From the NCBI RefSeq assembly GCF_029893585.1, contig NZ_JARXYX010000013.1, positions 62,001 to 126,000 of the forward strand: DNA of 64,000 bases, written 5' to 3'. A program made the position numbers and the translations under genes. The notes beneath the pieces are model-generated. The model ran no database searches and had not been told where the DNA came from. It worked only from the letters and a program-made list of their open reading frames with translations. The DNA comes from Streptomyces sp. LBL (GTDB lineage: Bacteria > Actinomycetota > Actinomycetes > Streptomycetales > Streptomycetaceae). Below are positions 55,297 through 62,903 of the stretch, in pieces (the stretch's first letter is position 1; the number at the start of each line of letters is the position of its first letter).

Positions 55297-56147
55297 TTGA
55301 TGCTGTCCTTCACTCGATCAATGAGGTCGGCCGATTCGTCGAAAGGCAGCGACGCAGCGCGAAGATGCTCAAACGCGGTGCCGTAGCGACTCACTTCCGC
55401 AGCGTCCTCGACGTACAGCGCAGACGTCAGATGCTCCAGGAGGGCGACGTCAAGGTCTGACGTCTCCGAGAACCCGACGACCGTGAAGCTCCCGCTCATA
55501 CCTACGTGAGGTGGAGCTTCGAGCGGGAGAACCTGTATCGCGACGTGCGGAAGCCTTGCAATGTCTAGCAGCTTCTGAAGCTGCTCCTTCATCATCTGCG
55601 GGGCGCTCTTCACTCGGGGGCGGAGCGCGGCCTCGTGGATGACGGCCCATAGCTGTAGGGGCTCTGGACGGGTGAGCACGGACTGTCGAGCCATGCGGAC
55701 TTCAACGAGGGCGTCAACCTCGCCGTCGGTCGACGTCATGTTGATCGCTCTGATCGTGGCACGCGCGTACGCGGACGTCTGGAGGAGCCCGGGAATGAGC
55801 GTCGACTCGTACGAGCGCATGTCGGCCGCGTCTGCTTCCAGACTGATCAGGTCGGCGTAGGCCGGCGAGATGACGTCGCGGTAGGTCTGCCACCATCCGC
55901 GGGTTCGTCCATGTCGGGCGAACGAGTGGAGGGCGTCGCGCTTCTCCGCGTCGTCGACCTCGTAGAGGTCGAGCAACTTGTCAAGGTCGGCAGGCTTGAT
56001 GCCGAGTGCCGCCTTTTCGACGCGGCTCACCTTCGACGCCGGGAGGTCAACGCGATCAGCCACATCGTCGAGCTTCAGCCCTGACGCCTCCCTGAGCCTG
56101 CGCAACTCCGATCCCAGCCTTCGTGTGCGGACTGTCGGTTCAGCCAT
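55293..56147 (-). CDS. XRE-family regulator with DUF5753 domain
   Basis: 284 residues from the ATG at 56147, behind GAGGGGGTGACG. The N-terminal helix-turn-helix (residues about 8-65: RRLGSELRRLREASGLKLDDVADRVDLPASKVSRVE) is followed by the DUF5753 body with LISLEADAADMRSYESTLIPGLLQT...YARATI and VLPLEAPPHVGMSGSF. These proteins bind and regulate with their DUF397 partner. A divergent 230-bp region carries a CTGCAA-TT-TTGCAG palindrome that could be its operator. It could act as lysogenic conversion gene; a classical CI-type role is less likely. Confidence 0.88.
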   Translation of the reverse strand: MAEPTVRTRRLGSELRRLREASGLKLDDVADRVDLPASKVSRVEKAALGIKPADLDKLLDLYEVDDAEKRDALHSFARHGRTRGWWQTYRDVISPAYADLISLEADAADMRSYESTLIPGLLQTSAYARATIRAINMTSTDGEVDALVEVRMARQSVLTRPEPLQLWAVIHEAALRPRVKSAPQMMKEQLQKLLDIARLPHVAIQVLPLEAPPHVGMSGSFTVVGFSETSDLDVALLEHLTSALYVEDAAEVSRYGTAFEHLRAASLPFDESADLIDRVKDSIK

Positions 56148-56236
56148 CGTCACCCCCTCAGTAAGTCCATTCTCGCCGCCACGCACGCAGCGTGGCTACA
56201 GCTTTCCACAGCTGCCGAGACACCGAGACCAGCAGA

Positions 56237-56250
56237 CTGCAATTTTGCAG
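56237..56250 (+). promoter_or_regulatory. Operator-like palindrome in divergent promoter region
   Basis: CTGCAA-TT-TTGCAG at 56237-56250, with a further TTGCA half-site at 56265-56269. It lies between the XRE regulator gene (leftward) and the 56378 gene (rightward), the usual place for autoregulation. Confidence 0.5.
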
Positions 56251-56377
56251 ATATCTCCAGTCGGGTTGCATTTTCACTCTCGCTGTCGTCACACTGGGAG
56301 TGCCATTCCGAGCACGGCAAGTGACGGGGTGGCACTGTAGTTGCTACGCCCCCGTATCCAGTGAGGGAGGTGCAGAG

Positions 56378-56584
56378 GTGGCATTAGCGAAACGGTCAAA
56401 ATTCGGGCATCTCACGTATCCGACGTGCGCCACTCCAGAGCCGACGCCCGGATGTGACGAGTGCGCCAGGTTCGCGCGGGAGTGGAGTGACGCCATGAAC
56501 GCTAAGGGCCCGGAGTACGACCCGTCGAAGGCGTCGGATCTGATCGTCGAGTTGGAACGCCATCAAGGGAGCCAGCATGGCTAG
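56378..56584 (+). CDS. Hypothetical 68-residue protein
   Basis: GTG 56378 with GGGAGG 8 bp upstream. Two cysteines in TYPTCATPEPTPGCDECARF. Short proteins of this type often stand divergent to DUF397/XRE pairs in Streptomyces. Overlaps the next gene by 8 bp. Function unknown. Confidence 0.6.
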   Translation: MALAKRSKFGHLTYPTCATPEPTPGCDECARFAREWSDAMNAKGPEYDPSKASDLIVELERHQGSQHG

Positions 56585-56813
56585 CCCTGAACCGGAAGCG
56601 TTGCCAGCCGTCGGAACTGTCATGGTGGACACGATCCGCGGCGTGACCGGAGAGTTCCGCGATGCGTTGGGTGGAACCTTCTTTCTTCGGCCCGTCGGGG
56701 GCGGACGTGAGTGGCCGGTACGTCAAGAGCACGTCCGCCAGGCAACGGATGCCGAGCGCCTCGCGGCGAAGGTAGGCGTCGCGAACGCCCGATCGCGGAA
56801 CGGAATACAGTGA
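56577..56813 (+). CDS. Hypothetical 78-residue protein
   Basis: ATG 56577 inside the end of the previous gene. Sequence 'VGTVMVDTIRGVTGEFRDALGGTFFLRPVGGGREWPVRQEHVR' matches small Streptomyces proteins commonly found next to XRE/DUF397 loci. Function unknown. Confidence 0.65.
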   Translation: MASPEPEALPAVGTVMVDTIRGVTGEFRDALGGTFFLRPVGGGREWPVRQEHVRQATDAERLAAKVGVANARSRNGIQ

Positions 56814-56871
56814 TGACGCCAAATCTCTATCCCGCTATACAGTCCGGCCAGAGCCCCGCTAAGGCAGTGGG

Positions 56872-57078
56872 GTGACTGCCGCTCCTGCGCGGCGCGTGAA
56901 GGCCGCAAAGCCGACTCCGCCTCCGCTCCTCCGCTACTGCGGACGCTGCATCGGGCACGGAACGGTGTGGTGCCCCTGGTGCTGCGGTTTCGCCGGTTGC
57001 CCACAGTGCCGGCGCACGGGCATGGTGTCCTGCCCCAACTGTAATGGCGGCCCTGACGTCCCCGTGATCATGTGGTGA
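56872..57078 (+). CDS. Small protein with zinc ribbons
   Basis: 68 residues from GTG 56872. Cysteine motifs CGRCIGHG, CPWCCGFAGCPQCRRTG and CPNCNGG give a DnaJ-type or rubredoxin-like zinc module. Typical Streptomyces small protein; function unknown. Last phage-side gene before the attachment junction. Confidence 0.6.
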   Translation: MTAAPARRVKAAKPTPPPLLRYCGRCIGHGTVWCPWCCGFAGCPQCRRTGMVSCPNCNGGPDVPVIMW

Positions 57079-57276
57079 CCCCCTGAGCCCGCGGGCTGGC
57101 GCCCTGTGGCGCCGGCTCGCGGTGGACGCAGCAGAGGCCGGACAGCTGGTGAGGTCGGCCCTCCCGGCTCCTGCTTGCGTCCTGTACGTCTCGCCCCCGC
57201 GATCCGCGCCGATCGGGGACGAGACGCCGCCCGTCGGAGGAGTCCCCATCGTCCGGGGACTGCCCGGGGCGGTACG

Positions 57277-57321
57277 GGAGCCCCGTTCACTTCCTCCCCT
57301 CGTAGGAGTGAGCGGGGCTCC
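57277..57321 (+). terminator. Strong hairpin, probable bidirectional terminator
   Basis: An 18-bp near-perfect stem ending GAGCGGGGCTCC. It would stop phage transcription before host genes, or the reverse. Confidence 0.65.
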
Positions 57322-57423
57322 TGTGCCCGATGACTCTCCTCGCCAGGTGGCCGTCACTCCTCCGGCCTGGCGAGGAGTCCCGCCCGGTGCTGACCCCCAT
57401 CCGCAAGGGGGGTTCGGGCGGGT

Positions 57424-57469
57424 AAGCCCCGCTCACCTCATCCGTATCCCCGTGAGGTGAGCGGGGCTT
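57424..57469 (+). terminator. Strong hairpin, probable bidirectional terminator
   Basis: A 17-bp perfect stem, AAGCCCCGCTCACCTCA at 57424-57440 with its complement at 57453-57469. It shares stem sequence with the hairpin at 57277. Confidence 0.7.
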
Positions 57470-57494
57470 CGGTGTGCATCGGTGTTTCCGCAGG

Positions 57495-57535
57495 TCAGGG
57501 CATGCGCTACAGTTAGGTAGCAAGCAGACCAGTTC
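57495..57535 (+). other. Probable attR (prophage-host junction)
   Basis: Host protein-coding sense of the oxidoreductase gene begins at about 57521-57527, just right of a frame stop at 57518. The imperfect repeat GCTAC-agttag-GTAGC (57506-57521) spans the junction, as attachment sites of serine integrases often show. The exact core cannot be fixed without the left end or an empty site. Confidence 0.6.
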
Positions 57536-58360
57536 TTCCGCTCCGACCACTACCTCAAGATGGGCTCCGCGGACGGTCTCCCCGGACCCACCGACGCCTG
57601 GATCACCCTCGCCGGCCTGGCCCGCGAGACCAAGCGCATCCGGCTCGGCACGCTGATGACCGCCGGAACCTTCCGGCTGCCCGGCGTGCTCGCCATCCAG
57701 GTCGCGCAGGTCGACCAGATGTCCGGTGGCCGCGTCGAACTGGGCCTGGGTGCGGGCTGGTTCGAGGAGGAGCACACGGCGTACGGCATACCCTTCCCGA
57801 AGGAGAAGTTCGACCGCCTGGAGGAGCAGCTGGCGATCGTCACCGGCCTGTGGGCGACCGAGCTCGGCGAGACCTTCGACTTCCACGGCGCCTACTACGA
57901 CCTCAAGGACTCGCCCGCGCTCCCCAAGCCCGCGCAGAGCAAGATCCCCGTCCTCGTCGGCGGTCACGGCGCCACCCGTACCCCGCGACTGGCCGCCCGG
58001 TACGCCGACGAGTTCAACCTGCCCTTCGGCTCGATCGAGGACAGCGAGCGCAAGTTCGGCCGGGTCCGCGCCGCCGCCGAGGAGGCCGGCCGCGAGGCCG
58101 GGGAGATCACGTACTCCAACGCTCTGGTCGCTTGCGTCGGCAAGGACGACCAAGAGGTCGCCCGTCGCGCCGCCGCCATCGGCCGGGAGGTCGACGAGCT
58201 CAAGGCCAACGGCCTGGCCGGCACCCCTGCCGAGGTCGTCGAGACGATCGGCCGCCATGCCGAGGCCGGCTCCGAGCGGCTCTACCTGCAGATACTCGAC
58301 CTCTCCGACCTGGACCACCTGGAACTGATCTCGTCCCAGGTGCAGGCGCAGCTGTCGTAG
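57521..58360 (+). pseudogene. LLM-class F420-dependent oxidoreductase, 5' end removed by prophage
   Basis: The frame enters at DQFFRSDHYLKMG and runs 266 codons from ATG 57560. Family members usually begin with about 30 more residues (a beta strand and 'GFDAFFRSDHY'), which are missing here. Other expected segments are intact: GPTDAWITLAGLARETKRIRLGTL, QVDQMSGGRVELGLGAGW and GGHGATRTPRLAARYADEFN. It is a luciferase-like TIM-barrel enzyme using coenzyme F420. The phage probably split it on integration, and precise excision would restore it. Translation from ATG 57560 would lack the first strand and is unlikely to be active. Confidence 0.82.
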
Positions 58361-58596
58361 CGCGCCAGGCCGGCCGCCCCGTCGGCTGGCGGGGCTGGTG
58401 ACCGGCAAGGCGGAACAGGTGGTCGTGCTCGTCCTCGATCGTTCATGAGTCCAGCAGGGTGAATAAACGAAAGCGGCGGTCGTCCGGGCTGTGGGATCGT
58501 ATGACAGTCGTCCTGTCGGGCCCCCAGGATCACCCTCTCTGGGGGCCCGCGCGCGTACGGCACCCTGTCGTGTCCACCGGCCGGAGAGGCCTCCCG

Positions 58597-60081
58597 ATGT
58601 TCCTGACGATCAGCACCACCGGCACCCCGGAACGCCCCGCCACCGACCTCGGCTACCTGCTGCACAAGCATCCCGAGAAGGCGCAGGCGTTCTCCACGTC
58701 CTACGGCACGGCCCACGTCCTCTACCCCGAGGCGGACGCCGAGCGCTGCACGGCGGCGCTGCTGCTGGAGGTCGATGCGGTGGCACTGGTCCGGCGCGGC
58801 AAGGGCAAGGGGCGCGGCGGAGCCCCGAACGCGGCCCTCGCGCAGTACGTCAACGACCGCCCGTACGCGGCCTCCTCGCTGCTCGCCGTGGCGCTGAGCG
58901 GCGTGTTCTCCAGCGCGATGCGTGGCGTGTGCAGCGCCCTCCCCGAGCGCGCCGCGCAGCCGCTGCCGCTGCGCGTCGAGGTGCCCGCGCTGCCCGCCCG
59001 GGGCGGCCCGGAACTCGTACGGCGTCTCTTCGCGCCCCTCGGCTGGACGGCGACCGTGGAGCCGGTGGCCCTGGACAGCGAGTTCCCGGAGTGGGGCGAC
59101 TCGCGGTACGTGCGTCTCGTACTGGAGTCGGAGCAGCTGACCCTCGCCGCGGCGCTGCGTCACCTGTACGTCCTGCTGCCGGTGCTCGACGACGCCAAGC
59201 ACTACTGGGTGTCGTCCGACGAGGTCGACAAGCTGCTCAGGGCCGGTGAGGGCTGGCTGCCCGCGCACCCGGAGCAGAAGCTGATCACCAGCCGTTACCT
59301 GTCCCGCCGCTGGTCGCTGACCCGGGAGGCGACGGAACGGCTGGAGCTGGTGCGGCTGGCCGAGGCCGACGACAGCGACGTCGAGGAGATCGACAACGCG
59401 GTCGGGGCGGAGAGCGAGGCGGAGGAGAAGCCGACCCCGCTCGCCGTGCAGCGCCGGGACGCGATCATCGCCGCGCTCGGTGCGTCCGGGGCCGCCCGGG
59501 TGCTCGATCTCGGGTGCGGGCAGGGCCAGTTGGTGCAGGCGCTGCTCAAGGACCCGAGGTTCACCGAGATCGTCGGCGTCGAGGTGTCGATGCGCGCCCT
59601 CACCATCGCCTCCCGGCGGCTGAAGCTGGACCGTATGGGGGAGCGGCAGGCCGCGCGCGTCCAGCTCTTCCAGGGCTCGCTGGCCTACACCGACAACCGG
59701 CTCAAGGGGTACGACGCCGCCGTGCTGAGCGAGGTCGTCGAGCACCTCGACCTGCCCCGGCTGCCCGCCCTGGAGTACGCGGTGTTCGGAGCGGCCCGCC
59801 CGCGCACGGTCCTCGTGACGACCCCGAACGTCGAGTACAACGTCCGCTGGGAGAGCCTCCCGGCCGGTCACGTCCGGCACGGCGACCACCGCTTCGAGTG
59901 GACGCGCGCACAGTTCCGGGACTGGGCGGACGCGGTGGCCGCCCGACACGGATACGCCGTGCGGTTCGTGCCGGTCGGGCCCGACGACCCGGAAGTGGGT
60001 CCGCCCACGCAGATGGCCGTTTTCGAATCCGCGCCGGCCACCATGACGACCCCGAACGAGAAGGAGGCGAAGGCGGCATGA
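58597..60081 (+). CDS. hen1: Hen1: 3'-terminal RNA ribose 2'-O-methyltransferase
   Basis: 494 residues from ATG 58597; the upstream in-frame extension lacks protein character. N-terminal ligase-activating region (1-260), then an SAM-binding motif VLDLGCGQGQL (about 301-311) and the metal-binding catalytic EVVEHLDLPR (about 377-386) with the later His in HGDHRFEW (about 430). Hen1 methylates the 2'-OH at the 3' end of a damaged RNA before Pnkp rejoins it, so the repaired RNA resists the same cut. The gene overlaps pnkp by 4 bp, as usual for this operon. Host gene. Confidence 0.93.
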   Translation: MFLTISTTGTPERPATDLGYLLHKHPEKAQAFSTSYGTAHVLYPEADAERCTAALLLEVDAVALVRRGKGKGRGGAPNAALAQYVNDRPYAASSLLAVALSGVFSSAMRGVCSALPERAAQPLPLRVEVPALPARGGPELVRRLFAPLGWTATVEPVALDSEFPEWGDSRYVRLVLESEQLTLAAALRHLYVLLPVLDDAKHYWVSSDEVDKLLRAGEGWLPAHPEQKLITSRYLSRRWSLTREATERLELVRLAEADDSDVEEIDNAVGAESEAEEKPTPLAVQRRDAIIAALGASGAARVLDLGCGQGQLVQALLKDPRFTEIVGVEVSMRALTIASRRLKLDRMGERQAARVQLFQGSLAYTDNRLKGYDAAVLSEVVEHLDLPRLPALEYAVFGAARPRTVLVTTPNVEYNVRWESLPAGHVRHGDHRFEWTRAQFRDWADAVAARHGYAVRFVPVGPDDPEVGPPTQMAVFESAPATMTTPNEKEAKAA

Positions 60082-62759
60082 CCGGGACTCAGGTTTCCCC
60101 CGGGCAGGGACGCGTCCTGCCCGTCACCGACCTCTCCCTCGTCGTACTGATCGGCGCCTCCGGTTCCGGCAAGTCGACCTTCGCCCGACGGCACTTCAAG
60201 CCCACCGAGGTGATCTCCTCCGACTTCTGCCGCGGTCTGGTCTCCGACGACGAGAACGACCAGAGCGCGACCCGGGAGGCCTTCGACGTCCTGCACTACA
60301 TCGCCGGCAAGCGCCTGGCCGCCGGCCGCCGCACCGTCGTCGACGCGACCAGCGTGCAGCAGGACGCCCGCAGGCAGCTGATCGACCTGGCCAGACAGTA
60401 CGACGTGCTGCCCATCGCCATCGTGCTCGACGTGCCGGAGGAGGTGTGCGCCGAGCGCAACGCCGGCCGCGGCGACCGCGCCGACATGCCCCGCCGGGTC
60501 ATCCAGCGGCACACCCGCGAACTCAGGCGCTCGCTGCGGCACCTGGAGCGCGAGGGCTTCCGCAAGGTGCATGTCCTGCGGGGCGTGGCGGACATCGAGA
60601 ACGCCACCGTCGTCACCGAGAAGCGCTTCAACGACCTGTCCCACCTCACCGGCCCCTTCGACATCGTCGGCGACATCCACGGCTGCGCCTCCGAGCTGGA
60701 GACCCTGCTCGGGAAGTTGGGCTACGCCGACGGCGTGCACCCCGAAGGCCGTACCGCGGTCTTCGTCGGGGACCTTGTCGACCGCGGCCCGGACAGCCCC
60801 GGCGTGCTGCGCCGCGTCATGTCGATGGTGGGATCGGGCAACGGCCTCTGCGTCCCCGGCAACCACGAGAACAAGTACGGGCGGTACCTGCGCGGCCGCA
60901 AGGTCCAGCACACCCACGGGCTGGCCGAGACGGTCGAGCAGATGGAGCGCGAGAGCGACGAATTCCGGGCACAGGTACGGGAGTTCATCGACGGCCTCGT
61001 CAGCCACTACGTCCTCGACGGCGGCCGGCTGGTCGTCTGCCACGCCGGTCTGCCGGAGAAGTACCACGGCCGCACCTCCGGCCGGGTCCGTTCGCACGCG
61101 CTGTACGGCGACACCACCGGCGAGACCGACGAGTTCGGGCTGCCGGTGCGTTACCCGTGGGCGGAGGACTACCGCGGCCGGGCGGCGGTTGTTTACGGGC
61201 ACACCCCCGTTCCGGAAGCCAGTTGGCTCAACAACACCATCTGCCTGGACACCGGTGCCGTCTTCGGCGGCAAGCTCACCGCGCTGCGCTGGCCGGAGCG
61301 CGAGCTGGTCGACGTACCGGCGGAGCGGGTCTGGTACGAGCCGGCCAGGCCGCTGCGGGCCGAGGCGCCCGGCGGACACGACGGACGCCCGCTCGCCCTC
61401 GCGGACGTGCACGGCCGCCGGGTCGTCGAGACCCGGCACCAGGGCCGGGTCGCGATCCGCGAGGAGAACGCGGCGGCGGCCCTGGAGGTCATGAGCCGCT
61501 TCGCGGTGGACCCGCGTCTGCTGCCCTACCTCCCGCCGACCATGGCGCCGACGGCCACCAGCCACATCGAGGGCTACCTCGAACACCCGGCGGAGGCCTT
61601 CGCGCAGTACGCGGAGGACGGGGTCGCGCGGGTCGTGTGCGAGGAGAAGCACATGGGCTCGCGGGCGGTGGCCCTGGTGTGCCGGGACGCGGAGACGGCC
61701 CGCACGCACTTCGGCGTGGACGGCCCCACCGGATCCCTCTACACGCGCACCGGCCGCCCCTTCTTCGACGACGCGTCGGTGACGGAGGACATCCTCGGCC
61801 GCCTCCGCACGGCGATCGGCGAGGCCGGCCTGTGGACCGAACTCGCCGCATCCAACAGCGCCTCCGGCGCGGGCGACTGGCTGCTGTTGGACGCCGAGTT
61901 GATGCCGTGGTCGCTGAAGGCCCAGGGTCTGCTGCGCAGTCAGTACGCGGCCGTGGGCGCTGCCTCCGGCGCCGTGTTCCCGGGCGCGCTGGCCGCTCTG
62001 CAGGGCGCGGCGGCGCGGGGCGTGGACGTCTCGGACCTGCTGGCCCGCCAGCGCGAACGAGCCGAAGCGGCCTCGGCGTTCACGGACGCCTACCGCCGCT
62101 ACTGCTGGACCACCGACGGCCTGGACGGCGTACGCCTGGCCCCGTTCCAGATCCTCGCCGTCCAGGGCCGCAGCCTCGCCGCCCTGCCGCACGACGAGCA
62201 ACTCGCGTACCTCGACCGCATGGTGGAGCACGACACGAGCGGCCTGCTCCAGACGACCCGCCGTCTGTACGTCGACACCGGTGACCCGGAGTCGGTCCGG
62301 GCGGGCGTCGACTGGTGGCTGGAGATGACCGGACGCGGCGGCGAGGGCATGGTCGTCAAGCCGCTCGGCGCGGTGGTGCGACAGAAGCGCCCCCGCTCGG
62401 GCGAGGCCGGGAGCGGGGGAGAGCAGGGCAGCCCCTCGGGCGGGAGCGGGAGCGGGAGCGGGAGCGGGAGCGGGAGCGGAAGCGTGGGTCAGCAGGGCCG
62501 TCTGGTGCAGCCCGGCATCAAGTGCCGCGGCCGTGAGTACCTCCGGATCATCTACGGCCCGGAGTACACCCGCCCGGAGAACCTCGCCCGCCTCCGCGGC
62601 CGCTTCCTGAACCACAAGCGCTCCCTCGCCATCCGCGAGTACGCGCTCGGCCTGGAGGCCCTCGACCGACTCGCCGAGGGCGAGCCGCTGTGGCGGGTTC
62701 ACGAGGCGGTGTTCGGAGTGCTGGCGCTGGAGTCGGAGCCGGTGGATCCGCGGCTGTAG
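60078..62759 (+). CDS. pnkp: Pnkp: polynucleotide kinase-phosphatase-ligase
   Basis: 893 residues. N-terminal kinase with P-loop GASGSGKST (about 24-32). Metallophosphatase with GDIHGCASE (about 196), GDLVDRGPDS (about 231) and GNHENK (about 261). C-terminal adenylyltransferase with CEEKHMGSRA (Lys near 525). It heals and seals broken RNA together with Hen1. A Gly-Ser run of about 16 residues near 787-803 is coded by a GGGAGC hexamer repeat and lies between conserved ligase motifs. Otherwise normal in length. Host gene. Confidence 0.93.
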   Translation: MTGTQVSPGQGRVLPVTDLSLVVLIGASGSGKSTFARRHFKPTEVISSDFCRGLVSDDENDQSATREAFDVLHYIAGKRLAAGRRTVVDATSVQQDARRQLIDLARQYDVLPIAIVLDVPEEVCAERNAGRGDRADMPRRVIQRHTRELRRSLRHLEREGFRKVHVLRGVADIENATVVTEKRFNDLSHLTGPFDIVGDIHGCASELETLLGKLGYADGVHPEGRTAVFVGDLVDRGPDSPGVLRRVMSMVGSGNGLCVPGNHENKYGRYLRGRKVQHTHGLAETVEQMERESDEFRAQVREFIDGLVSHYVLDGGRLVVCHAGLPEKYHGRTSGRVRSHALYGDTTGETDEFGLPVRYPWAEDYRGRAAVVYGHTPVPEASWLNNTICLDTGAVFGGKLTALRWPERELVDVPAERVWYEPARPLRAEAPGGHDGRPLALADVHGRRVVETRHQGRVAIREENAAAALEVMSRFAVDPRLLPYLPPTMAPTATSHIEGYLEHPAEAFAQYAEDGVARVVCEEKHMGSRAVALVCRDAETARTHFGVDGPTGSLYTRTGRPFFDDASVTEDILGRLRTAIGEAGLWTELAASNSASGAGDWLLLDAELMPWSLKAQGLLRSQYAAVGAASGAVFPGALAALQGAAARGVDVSDLLARQRERAEAASAFTDAYRRYCWTTDGLDGVRLAPFQILAVQGRSLAALPHDEQLAYLDRMVEHDTSGLLQTTRRLYVDTGDPESVRAGVDWWLEMTGRGGEGMVVKPLGAVVRQKRPRSGEAGSGGEQGSPSGGSGSGSGSGSGSGSVGQQGRLVQPGIKCRGREYLRIIYGPEYTRPENLARLRGRFLNHKRSLAIREYALGLEALDRLAEGEPLWRVHEAVFGVLALESEPVDPRL
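62438..62484 (+). repeat. GGGAGC hexanucleotide repeat in pnkp
   Basis: Seven to eight tandem copies of CGGGAG/GGGAGC, the last ones slightly diverged (GGAAGC). Encodes a Gly-Ser linker. The repeat unit is six bases, so copy number changes would keep the frame. Confidence 0.85.
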
Positions 62760-62903
62760 CGGAGTACCCGAACGGTCCGGTCGCCGGCAATGAGTCGCCG
62801 GCAATGAGTCGTCGGTATTGAGCCGTCGGTATTGAGCCGTCGCCCATGGGGTGGCCTTCCCGCCGGGAGGCCACCCGGTCCGTCGAACGCGGCGGTCAGT
62901 CGG
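62760..62903 (+). other. Short intergenic region
   Basis: 144 bp between convergent host genes. It contains short direct repeats (GTCGCCGGCAATGAGTC, GTCGGTATTGAGCC, each twice) and a GGGTGGCC/GGCCACCC stem (62850-62857 with 62868-62875) that can terminate transcription. Confidence 0.5.

Larger units (their letters stand above)
57079..57520 (+). repeat. Non-coding hairpin cluster next to the attachment junction
   Basis: No gene. Six hairpins follow each other: 57091-57103/57108-57120; 57242-57247/57255-57260; 57277-57295/57304-57321; 57332-57347/57366-57379; 57379-57385/57416-57422 with inner stem 57393-57398/57408-57413; 57424-57440/57453-57469. Hairpins 3 and 6 share the stem sequence GAGCGGGGCT, so may be duplicated terminators. 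Confidence 0.7.

Noticed and set aside
57506..57521. Fixing the exact attachment core at GCTAC-agttag-GTAGC
   Set aside because: Without attL, attP or an empty site the crossover bases cannot be set.
59514..62759. Longer open frame upstream of pnkp
   Set aside because: The extension overlaps hen1 out of frame. The conserved protein starts at ATG 60078.
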